From contig DEWY01000010.1 in the NCBI GenBank assembly GCA_002363865.1, forward strand, positions 124,001 through 188,000: DNA of 64,000 bases. Reading direction: 5' to 3'. Of the stretch, positions 41,351-48,470 are shown one piece after another. The stretch is from Caulobacteraceae bacterium UBA3198. Its GTDB lineage: Bacteria > Pseudomonadota > Alphaproteobacteria > Caulobacterales > Caulobacteraceae. Numbering within the stretch: position 1 is the stretch's first letter; each line of letters starts with the position of its first letter. The position numbers and the translations under genes are program-made. The notes beneath the pieces are model-generated. The model did no database searches and was not told the DNA's origin. It was given only the letters and a program-made list of their open reading frames with translations.

Positions 41351-43153
41351 GTGAACAGGGGCTTGGCCGCGGTCATGCAGCCAGGGAAAAAGCGTACGCT
41401 GGCGGCGGGACCCGCAACCGGCGAGCCGGGGGCTGAGAGCCTTCTGGCCTCGATCGCCCGCGTGTCGGAAGATGCGCCGGCGGCGGGGGCGCCCCTGTCC
41501 CTACCCGCCCAGGCCCTGGCCAGCGCGGCCTTTTCCGGCTCTGGTCGCCTCCTTGTGGCCGACCCCGCCTTCGTGGAGACCTTCGGGCCTGATCCGGGGC
41601 TGGAGGCCGCCCCGGCCCTCGGGGCCTATCGCCTCGTGGCGAAGGTCTGCAAGGATGGCTCGGTTGCGGTCCTGCTGATCGCCGCGCCTCTGGTCGCCCG
41701 GAGCTGGCCCCTGTCGCCGGCCGTCGCCGCCGCAGCAGACGAGGCGCAGTGGGTCGCCCTCGCCTACCATCCCTTCGCCCATCCCAGCCTGATCCGGCGG
41801 GCCTGCGAGGGCTGGCGCCTGACCTCCCTGGAAACCCGGGTGGTTTCAGCCCTGCTGGGGAACGACAATCTGAGAGCGGCCGCCCGGACGGCGGGCGTCG
41901 CCTATGAGACCGCCCGCGAGGCGATCGCCGCGGCGCTGCGCAAGGCCGGCGCCCGCCGCCAGGCCGATCTGGTCCGCCGGCTGCACATGGCCGCTGGCGT
42001 AGGGGAGTTCGACCTGGCGGAGATCGGTCTGCTCGCGCCTGCCCTTGGTCTAACGCTGCGGCAGGCGGCCGTGTGCCGGCTGGTGGCCCTGGGGCTGACC
42101 CGGCCAGAGATCGCAGCCACCCTGCAGATCAGCGAACACGTGGTGAAGGCCGAGCTCAAGCGGCTGTTCGAGAGCCTTGGCGTCCGCACCGCCGGCGCCC
42201 TTAGCGAAGTGGCCGTCCAGGCCTCTGTCCTCCTGGCGGTGGCCGGCGCCGACAACCTGGCCCATGCCGCCCAGGCCGACGAACTGCGGCCCCTGCGCCT
42301 GCTGGGCCGTCCCGAAGCCGGCGGCCGGGTCGCCCTGTCAGACTATGGACCGGCCAGCGGCGCGCCAACCTTCCTGATGCATAGCGCCCTTACGGGCAGC
42401 CTGATCGACCGGGGGCTGATCAAGGCGCTGCAACGCCGCGGCCTGCGCCCCATCGCCATCGAGCGGCCGGGCTTTGGCCTGACCGATCCTCCCCAGGGCG
42501 AAGCCGAAGCCGCCGTGGCCCGCGCCGCCGCCGACATGGCTCTGGTGGTCGAGGCGCTGAAACTGAAGCCGGTGCGGCTGCTCTGCCGCGGCGGCGAGGC
42601 CGCCGCGCTGCGCTTCGCCGAGACCTATCCGCACCTGTTCGCTGGCGGCGTCCTGCTCAATCCCTTCCGGCCCTATGAGGTCGACACCCGATGGGATGGT
42701 CTGATGAACATGGCCAAGCGGATGATCTCCACCCAACCACAGTTGATCGAACCTATCGCCGCCTTCCTGGTGCGACGCGCCAGCCCGAAGTCCATGGCTG
42801 GAATCCTGCGAGAGGCGGTCAAGGCGAGCCCGTCCGACCTCGCCGCCCTGGAGGATCCACGCATTCTCGCCGACTATGTGGCCTCGGCGCGTCTGGCCGC
42901 CCTGGCCACCCCCTGGGGCTTCATCCAGGAACAGAGCGCCTATGTGGGCTGGCGTCCGCAGGCGGTGGCGGACGGCCGAGCCTGGACGCGGCTTCTGGGC
43001 GAACAGGACGTCCTCTATCTGCCCGGCGAGGGCGATGAGGTGTGGGACGGAGCCCTGCCCGGCCATCGCGTGATCCGGGTTCCTGAGGCTGGCCGCCTGA
43101 TCCACGCCTCGCATCCAGAGATGGTCGCCGAGGTGGTGGCGGGCCTCACCTGA
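41351..43153 (+). CDS. LuxR-type double helix-turn-helix protein fused to an alpha/beta hydrolase-fold domain with lost catalytic residues
   Basis: A 600-residue protein. Residues about 155-213 and 232-290 are two LuxR/GerE-like helix-turn-helix units (L-T-S-L-E-T-R-V-V and L-T-L-R-Q-A-A-V-C starts, S-E-H-V-V-K-A-E-L-K-R-L recognition helix in the second). Residues about 325-600 have alpha/beta hydrolase landmarks (F-L-M-H-S-A-L-T-G-S, E-R-P-G-F-G-L-T-D-P). The nucleophile elbow reads L-L-C-R-G414-G-E instead of G-x-S-x-G, and the catalytic His is Arg582 (E-A-G-R-L-I-H). So the domain is probably a ligand sensor rather than an enzyme. A GTG at 41351 or ATG at 41375 may start it. Confidence 0.82.
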   Translation: MNRGLAAVMQPGKKRTLAAGPATGEPGAESLLASIARVSEDAPAAGAPLSLPAQALASAAFSGSGRLLVADPAFVETFGPDPGLEAAPALGAYRLVAKVCKDGSVAVLLIAAPLVARSWPLSPAVAAAADEAQWVALAYHPFAHPSLIRRACEGWRLTSLETRVVSALLGNDNLRAAARTAGVAYETAREAIAAALRKAGARRQADLVRRLHMAAGVGEFDLAEIGLLAPALGLTLRQAAVCRLVALGLTRPEIAATLQISEHVVKAELKRLFESLGVRTAGALSEVAVQASVLLAVAGADNLAHAAQADELRPLRLLGRPEAGGRVALSDYGPASGAPTFLMHSALTGSLIDRGLIKALQRRGLRPIAIERPGFGLTDPPQGEAEAAVARAAADMALVVEALKLKPVRLLCRGGEAAALRFAETYPHLFAGGVLLNPFRPYEVDTRWDGLMNMAKRMISTQPQLIEPIAAFLVRRASPKSMAGILREAVKASPSDLAALEDPRILADYVASARLAALATPWGFIQEQSAYVGWRPQAVADGRAWTRLLGEQDVLYLPGEGDEVWDGALPGHRVIRVPEAGRLIHASHPEMVAEVVAGLT

Positions 43154-43184
43154 CCCCCCAACCGGGGATTCCGGGAAAGCTGCT

Positions 43185-43802
43185 GTGGCCACATCGTCGG
43201 CCATCATGACGCACCAGACCCTGGCCGCCTGGCCCCACACCCCCGTCTCGACCGCCTGGGCCCTGGCGCCGCAGCTGACCCGGACCAGCGGCGCGGTGCT
43301 CGTGGTCGATTGCGGCGATCGGGTCCTGGGCGGCAACCCCGCCGGGGTCGCCCAGTTTGGCGCCATGCTCGGCGCCATCGAAGGAGACCGCCTGGCCTTC
43401 CGAGACGCCGCCTGCGCCGAAGCCCTGGCTGCGGCGAGACAGCGTCTGCGGCTGGATGGCCTGGGGGAAGTCATCATCCGGTTCGAAGCCGACGGCGGCG
43501 GCCCCATCTTCGCCCTGCTGTCAGGTTTCGGTCCCAGTCACGCTCTGGTTCTGCCCCCGCCCGCCCGCGCCGAGGCCCTGGCCAACGCACTGACAAGCAG
43601 CTTTGGCCTGACGCCCGCGGAGACGCGCCTGGCCCTGAAGCTCCAGGCCGGCCTGACCCTGGCTGAGGCTGGCCGCGACCTGGACATCTCCATCAACACG
43701 GTCCGCAATCAGCTGCGCGCCATCTTCGACAAGCTTGGCCTGCGCCGCCAGAGCGAGCTTGTCCGCACCCTGGCGCAACTGGCCGCCCTGGCGGGAGGCT
43801 AG
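43185..43802 (+). CDS. LuxR family transcriptional regulator
   Basis: A 205-residue protein with a C-terminal LuxR/GerE helix-turn-helix (about 141-197: F-G-L-T-P-A-E-T-R-L-A, I-N-T-V-R-N-Q-L-R-A-I-F). Residues about 36-115 have a PAS-like pattern (V-L-V-V-D...G-G-N-P-A). The GTG at 43185 has a GGGAAAG upstream; ATG at 43206 is an alternative. It lies 31 bases after the LuxR/hydrolase-fold gene in the same direction, and the two are probably co-transcribed regulators. It overlaps the convergent channel gene by four bases. Confidence 0.82.
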   Translation: MATSSAIMTHQTLAAWPHTPVSTAWALAPQLTRTSGAVLVVDCGDRVLGGNPAGVAQFGAMLGAIEGDRLAFRDAACAEALAAARQRLRLDGLGEVIIRFEADGGGPIFALLSGFGPSHALVLPPPARAEALANALTSSFGLTPAETRLALKLQAGLTLAEAGRDLDISINTVRNQLRAIFDKLGLRRQSELVRTLAQLAALAGG

Positions 43803-44812
43803 ACGCGCGGCAAGGGGCCCTCAGCGGCGTCGCCAGACACATCGCGCCAGGTCCATCCGTCGCGTTCCACCATGGCGCGCAGCCGGCGCCGGGTTATGGC
43901 GGTGGAGTCTCGTCCTGTGCTCGACGGCTCAGAGTCGGCGGCCACGCCGCAAAGATCCGTGGCCTGTGGTTCGGGGGTCGTCTTCCGGTCCGCCGCCTCG
44001 CGCCCCAGACGCCGGACATAGATTTCAATCGCCTCCAGCACCGAGTCGTAGTCGCGGACGGCCTTGGCGTGGTTTTCCTGGCCGCACTTGAGCGCCAGCA
44101 GGGCCTCGTAAAGCCCCGCCAGACGAAGTGGCAGGGCCAGTCGCGGCTGGGGCGAGTGGAAGTAGCTCAGCACCGGATAGGCCAGGTGCTGCTCGGCCAT
44201 CTTCAGGATCGCTGGAGCCAGGCCCTCCAGTCGAGCGGCGAACCGGTCGGCCCCCTGGGCCCGGGCCGCCTCGATGATCTCGTCAGGCGTCTGGCCCAGA
44301 AGGCTGATCTCGCCGGCCAGCGCCCGGCGGCTGACCCCGCCCGAAGCCACCGGCCCCAGATAGGTGATCGCCAAGGTGATGCCGAGAAGCCCGCTCGCCG
44401 AGGCCGCGACGGTCAGGGCCTGGGCCAGGGGGCCTGACGGGCGATAGTCGCCCACCCCGAGGGTGAAGAGATTGAAGCCCGCGAAATAGAGGCGTGAAAG
44501 CAGATCGGCCGGCGCGCCGCTGGACCCATCGATCACGGCGCCCGGCAGGCCGGCGAAGATCAGGCACCAGCCTGCGGCCAGCAGGATCACCCAGACACCC
44601 AGGCTGAGCGCGACGGCCAGGCCTCCGCCAAAGCTCAACAGGCCAGGTCGCCAGCCCCGCCGGTGGAGCGCCAGCAGACCTGACCAGACCAGGCGTGTCG
44701 CCCTTCGCACCACGGGCCCCCCGCCCCGCAGGGTCAGTGTGGTGATGAAGACGTCCCAGGCCGCCAAAAGCAGGACGACGCTCCCGAGGAGCACTAGCAG
44801 GGTGGAGCTCAT
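43799..44812 (-). CDS. potassium channel-like pore protein
   Basis: A 337-residue membrane protein with an N-terminal helix, a hydrophobic region at about 65-92, a pore loop and a second inner helix at about 130-150. The selectivity filter reads T117-L-G-V-G-D122-Y, close to the T-x-G-Y-G-D of K+ channels but with Val for Tyr. The C-terminal half is soluble and helical, ending in a positively charged S/T-R-rich stretch. It fits the two-helix Ion_trans_2 class. It is convergent with the LuxR regulator, overlapping by four bases. Confidence 0.75.
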   Translation of the reverse strand: MSSTLLVLLGSVVLLLAAWDVFITTLTLRGGGPVVRRATRLVWSGLLALHRRGWRPGLLSFGGGLAVALSLGVWVILLAAGWCLIFAGLPGAVIDGSSGAPADLLSRLYFAGFNLFTLGVGDYRPSGPLAQALTVAASASGLLGITLAITYLGPVASGGVSRRALAGEISLLGQTPDEIIEAARAQGADRFAARLEGLAPAILKMAEQHLAYPVLSYFHSPQPRLALPLRLAGLYEALLALKCGQENHAKAVRDYDSVLEAIEIYVRRLGREAADRKTTPEPQATDLCGVAADSEPSSTGRDSTAITRRRLRAMVERDGWTWRDVSGDAAEGPLPRV

Positions 44813-44860
44813 TCAGCCTCAACGCGGCGCAACCCCAGCGGCTCCCCCGGCCCCGCCGAC

Positions 44861-44918
44861 TTAATCCCTCGTTCACCACGTTTCGAAACGGCCCCTTCAC
44901 CACGATGGGAGAAGATTC
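44861..44918 (+). promoter_or_regulatory. ccrM promoter region: CtrA-like box and GANTC site
   Basis: TTAA-N7-TTCAC (44861-44876) matches the CtrA consensus TTAA-N7-TTAAC with one change, and GATTC (44914-44918), a target of CcrM methylation, lies 25 bases before the ccrM start. This layout parallels Caulobacter, where CtrA drives ccrM late in the cell cycle and leader methylation reduces it. The parallel is known biology; occupancy here is inferred. Confidence 0.55.
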
Positions 44919-44943
44919 CCTTCTGTAGATCCGAGGGGCGTCC

Positions 44944-46032
44944 ATGAGCTTTCCCGCCGAGACCATCATCCAGGGCGATTGCATCGAGGAGCTGAAGAAG
45001 CTCCCTTCGGGGTCTGTCGACCTGGTGTTCGCCGACCCGCCCTACAATCTGCAGCTGGGCGGCGACCTGCTGCGGCCGGACAATTCTAAGGTCGACGCCG
45101 TCGACGACGACTGGGATCAGTTCGAGAGCTTCGCGGCCTACGACGCCTTCACCAAGGCCTGGATGGCCGAGTGCCGCCGGGTGCTGAAGGACGACGGCGC
45201 CCTGTGGGTGATCGGCAGCTATCACAACATCTTCCGCGTCGGGGCGACCCTGCAGGACCTGGGCTTCTGGATCCTGAACGACGTGGTGTGGCGCAAGACC
45301 AACCCTATGCCGAACTTCAAGGGCACCCGCTTCACCAACGCGCATGAGACGCTGATCTGGGCGGCCAAATCCCGGGGTGGGCGCCGCTACACCTTCAATT
45401 ACGACGCCATGAAGATGGCCAATGACGAGCTGCAGATGCGCTCGGACTGGACCTTCCCGCTGTGCACCGGCGAGGAGCGCATCAAGGACGCCAGCGGCGC
45501 CAAGGCCCATCCGACCCAGAAGCCCGAGGCCCTGCTGCACCGGCTGATCCTGGCCTCGACCAAGCCAGGCGACCTGATCCTCGACCCCTTCTTCGGCTCC
45601 GGGACCACTGGCGCTGCGGCCAAGCGGCTGGGCCGGCGCTTCATCGGGCTGGAGAAGGAAGACGAGTACATCGCCGTCGCCAAGACCCGCATTTCCAAGG
45701 TGATCCCGGTTTCCCCCGAAGACGTCCAGGTGACCGGCTCCAAGCGCTCCGAGCCCCGCGTCCCCTTCGGCCAGATCGTCGAGGCCGGCCTGCTGCGCCC
45801 CGGCGACGTGCTCTACTGCCCCAAGGGTGAACGGGCCGCCCGGGTCCGCGCCGACGGCAGCCTGGCGGTGGGCGACATGACCGGCTCGATCCACAAGGTC
45901 GGCGCCATGGTCCAGTCGGCGCCGGCCTGCAACGGCTGGACCTACTGGCACTTCAAGACCGATGCGGGCCTGGCGCCCATCGACGTCCTGCGGATCAAGA
46001 TGCGCAAGGACGCCCCGGCCGCGGCGGCCTAA
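44944..46032 (+). CDS. ccrM: cell cycle-regulated DNA adenine methyltransferase CcrM (GANTC)
   Basis: A 362-residue beta-class adenine methyltransferase. The catalytic motif F-A-D31-P-P-Y34 precedes the SAM-binding F-F-G-S-G-T-T-G (216-223), the order of beta-class enzymes. After residue 270 comes the C-terminal domain specific to CcrM orthologues, ending in D-V-L-R-I-K-M-R-K. It methylates adenine in GANTC late in the cell cycle in Caulobacter. The upstream region carries a CtrA-like box and a GATTC. It is followed by a convergent mutY. Confidence 0.95.
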   Translation: MSFPAETIIQGDCIEELKKLPSGSVDLVFADPPYNLQLGGDLLRPDNSKVDAVDDDWDQFESFAAYDAFTKAWMAECRRVLKDDGALWVIGSYHNIFRVGATLQDLGFWILNDVVWRKTNPMPNFKGTRFTNAHETLIWAAKSRGGRRYTFNYDAMKMANDELQMRSDWTFPLCTGEERIKDASGAKAHPTQKPEALLHRLILASTKPGDLILDPFFGSGTTGAAAKRLGRRFIGLEKEDEYIAVAKTRISKVIPVSPEDVQVTGSKRSEPRVPFGQIVEAGLLRPGDVLYCPKGERAARVRADGSLAVGDMTGSIHKVGAMVQSAPACNGWTYWHFKTDAGLAPIDVLRIKMRKDAPAAAA

Positions 46033-46049
46033 GGGAACGGCCCCCTCGC

Positions 46050-47093
46050 CTACAGCAGGTTTGACAGCCCCGCCCTCGCCGCCTTCAGGAAGACGCTGGG
46101 CAGGGCGTCGAGGTCCCGCCTCGCCGTCCAGATCAGACCCTCCGCCTCGCCGTCGGCCCGCAACAGCCGCAGGGTCAGGGAGAAGTGGGTGAAGACGTGC
46201 TCCACCTCGCCGGCGCCGCGCTCCGCCGACGCCGGAGCCTGGGCCAGGGCGTCAGCGTCCGACCAGGGCGCCGGGCGCCAGTCGCTGGTGGGCAGGCCGA
46301 GCATCCCCCCCAGCAGCCCCTTTGGCGGCCGGCGCACCAGGGCGACCTCTTCCCCGCGGGTCAGGATATAGGCCACCCCGTGCCGATGGGGCCGGGCGGC
46401 CTTGGCGGTCTTGCGCGGATAGGTTTCCGGCGCGCCTGAGGCGAGGCCGGCGCAGGCGGCTGTCAGGGGACAGCGGTCGCACAGGGGCGATTTGGGCCGG
46501 CAGATGGTGGCCCCCAGATCCATCAACGCTTGGGCCCAGTCGCCGGAGCGCCCATCGCGCACCAGGGCGGCGGCCAGGGCCTTCAGTTCCGGCTTGGCGG
46601 CCGGCAGGGGCGTCTCCACGGCGAACAGCCGCGCCATCACCCGCTCCACATTGCCATCGACCACATTCGTCGCCTCATCAAAGGCGATCGCCGCCACCGC
46701 CGCGGCCGTATAGGGGCCAAGCCCCGGCAGCGCGCGTAGGACCGCCTCGGTGTCCGGGAACACCCCGCCATGGTCGTTGGCCACCGCCCGGGCGCAGGCC
46801 AGCAGGTTGCGGGCCCGGGCGTAGTATCCAAGTCCCGCCCAGGCGGCCATGACCTCGTCATCCGGCGCGGCGGCTAGGTCCGACACGGTCGGCCAGCGGG
46901 CGGTGAACTTCAGGAAATAGGGGGCGGCGTGCGGCACGGTGGTCTGCTGCAGCATCACCTCCGACAGCCAGACCCGGTAGGGGTCGGAACGAACGCCGAC
47001 CTGCCCGGCCGCTGGCCCCGTGCGCCAGGGCAGGTCGCGGGCGTGAGCGTCGTACCAGGACAGGAGGCTGTGGCGGATCTGTTCAGGGGTCAC
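46050..47093 (-). CDS. mutY: A/G-specific adenine glycosylase
   Basis: A 347-residue base excision enzyme that removes adenine mispaired with 8-oxoguanine. The E-V-M-L-Q-Q-T-T-V segment (catalytic Glu near residue 45), the helix-hairpin-helix L-P-G-L-G-P-Y-T-A, the catalytic Asp in V-D-G-N-V-E-R and the [4Fe-4S] motif C-x6-C-x2-C-x5-C are present. A C-terminal NUDIX-like 8-oxoG recognition domain follows from about residue 235. It is convergent with ccrM and divergent from the DUF721 gene. Confidence 0.95.
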   Translation of the reverse strand: MTPEQIRHSLLSWYDAHARDLPWRTGPAAGQVGVRSDPYRVWLSEVMLQQTTVPHAAPYFLKFTARWPTVSDLAAAPDDEVMAAWAGLGYYARARNLLACARAVANDHGGVFPDTEAVLRALPGLGPYTAAAVAAIAFDEATNVVDGNVERVMARLFAVETPLPAAKPELKALAAALVRDGRSGDWAQALMDLGATICRPKSPLCDRCPLTAACAGLASGAPETYPRKTAKAARPHRHGVAYILTRGEEVALVRRPPKGLLGGMLGLPTSDWRPAPWSDADALAQAPASAERGAGEVEHVFTHFSLTLRLLRADGEAEGLIWTARRDLDALPSVFLKAARAGLSNLL

Positions 47094-47174
47094 GGCGTCA
47101 GACTTAGGACCTCTTGCGTCCCTTGGGCAGGGGGACTCCGCGCGCGCCGCATCCCGTTGTATCCTCAGGGCGAC

Positions 47175-47726
47175 ATGCCGCCCCGCCCCCTGCCCGACCT
47201 AGAAGAGACCCGCGCCATCCTGGCCAGCCGCCGCACGCGGCCAGCGCCGCGGCCGCCGCCGCCGGCTGGACGGGGCCTGTCCAAGCTGATCCGTGAGCTC
47301 GACGCGCGTTTCGGCCAGGGGCCCGGCGCCCTGCAGGCCCGCTGGCGGGAGATTGTCGGCGAACAGATCGCCCGGCGCACCGAGCCGGTGAAGCTGGTCA
47401 AGGGCCGTAACGGCGCCGGCGCCACCCTGGAGATCCGGGTGGCCGGCCCCGCCGCGGCCCTGGTGCAGCACCAGGCGCCGGAGATCCTGGCCCGGGTGAA
47501 CCTGTTCCTGGGGACGGGGGCGGTCGAGCGGTTGCGGATCGTCCAGGGCCCCCTGCGGCCCGCCCCCGCCAGCGCGCCCCAGCCGCCCCGCAAGCGGGAC
47601 GCCCCCCTGGACGCCGCCCAGGAAGCCGAACTCAGCCAGGGTCTGGCCCTGGCGCCCGACGGACCCCTGAAGAGCGCTCTGCTGGCCCTCGGGCGCGGCG
47701 TTCTGCGCAACGCCGGCCGCCGTTGA
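47175..47726 (+). CDS. DciA-like (DUF721) protein
   Basis: A 183-residue DUF721 family protein. Residues about 35-110 have the L-I-R-E-L-D-A-R...L-Q-A-R-W-R-E-I-V-G core and L-E-I-R-V-A-G-P-A-A-A-L-V-Q-H-Q segment of the family. DciA is the replicative helicase loader/operator found in bacteria that lack DnaC. The C-terminal 70 residues are low-complexity and probably disordered. Start 47175 follows the CGACATG context; the longer frame upstream is antisense to mutY. Sits between mutY and a dsbA-like gene, as in Caulobacter. Confidence 0.82.
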   Translation: MPPRPLPDLEETRAILASRRTRPAPRPPPPAGRGLSKLIRELDARFGQGPGALQARWREIVGEQIARRTEPVKLVKGRNGAGATLEIRVAGPAAALVQHQAPEILARVNLFLGTGAVERLRIVQGPLRPAPASAPQPPRKRDAPLDAAQEAELSQGLALAPDGPLKSALLALGRGVLRNAGRR

Positions 47727-47835
47727 CATTGTCGGTTAAGGGCCGTTCTTGACGGCTAGAGGCGCCATGGGCCTGACCCTGGGAATCGCGCTTTACTTCA
47801 CAATCTCGACCTTCATGCACAAAGGGCCGACCACC

Positions 47836-48447
47836 ATGCCGAACCTCAGCCGCCGCCTTATGATGGCCGTCGCCGCTGCGACCCTCTTCCTGGGCGCCTG
47901 CTCGGGCCAGTCCTCGGCCGCGTCCGATGGCGATATGAGCCTGGGCGATCCCGATGCGCCGGTGAAGATGGTCGAGTACGCCTCGTTGAGCTGCGTCCAC
48001 TGCGCCACCTTCAACAACGAGGTCTTCCCGGAGCTGAAGGAAAAGTACATCGACACCGGCAAGGTCCACTACACCTTCAAGGAGTTCCTGACCCCGCCGG
48101 CCGAGGTGGCCGCCGCCGGATTCCTGCTCGCCCGCTGCGCCGGCGAGGACAAGTATTTCAGCGTCGTCGACTCCATCTTCCATAGCCAGCAGGAGATGTT
48201 CACCTCCGGCGACGTCCGCGGGACCCTGCTGCGGATCGCCCGCTCGGCCGGCATGACCGAGGAGCAGTTCCAGAGCTGCATCTCCAGCGAGGAAGGCCTG
48301 CGCGCCCTCAACACCCGCATCGAGAAGACCCAGCGGGACGCGCGCATCACCTCGACCCCCACCTTCATGATCAACGGCAAGCTGGCCAAGGAAGGCGCCA
48401 TGACCATGGCCGAGATCGACGCCGCCATCGCCGCGGCCCAGAAGTAG
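47836..48447 (+). CDS. DsbA-family thiol:disulfide oxidoreductase lipoprotein
   Basis: A 203-residue thioredoxin-fold protein. The signal peptide ends in L-F-L-G-A-C22, a lipobox, so it is probably an outer- or inner-membrane lipoprotein. The active site is C53-V-H-C56 and the cis-Pro segment is S-T-P-T-F near residue 175, as in DsbA/ScsC-like proteins. Start 47836 (M-P-N-L-S) places the signal peptide at the N-terminus; the frame upstream (47749) is not needed. It precedes smc by 23 bases. Confidence 0.88.
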   Translation: MPNLSRRLMMAVAAATLFLGACSGQSSAASDGDMSLGDPDAPVKMVEYASLSCVHCATFNNEVFPELKEKYIDTGKVHYTFKEFLTPPAEVAAAGFLLARCAGEDKYFSVVDSIFHSQQEMFTSGDVRGTLLRIARSAGMTEEQFQSCISSEEGLRALNTRIEKTQRDARITSTPTFMINGKLAKEGAMTMAEIDAAIAAAQK

Positions 48448-48470
48448 GCCTGAGGGGGACCTAGGCGCCC

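Noticed and set aside
47721..47760. Possible promoter (TTGACA at 47723-47728 and GCTAGA at 47755-47760) before the dsbA-like gene.
   Set aside because: The spacing of 26 bases is too long for a standard promoter, and a second TTGACG sits directly next to the putative -10.
47749..47835. In-frame extension of the dsbA-like gene to an earlier start.
   Set aside because: It would put about 29 residues in front of a good lipoprotein signal peptide; 47836 fits better.
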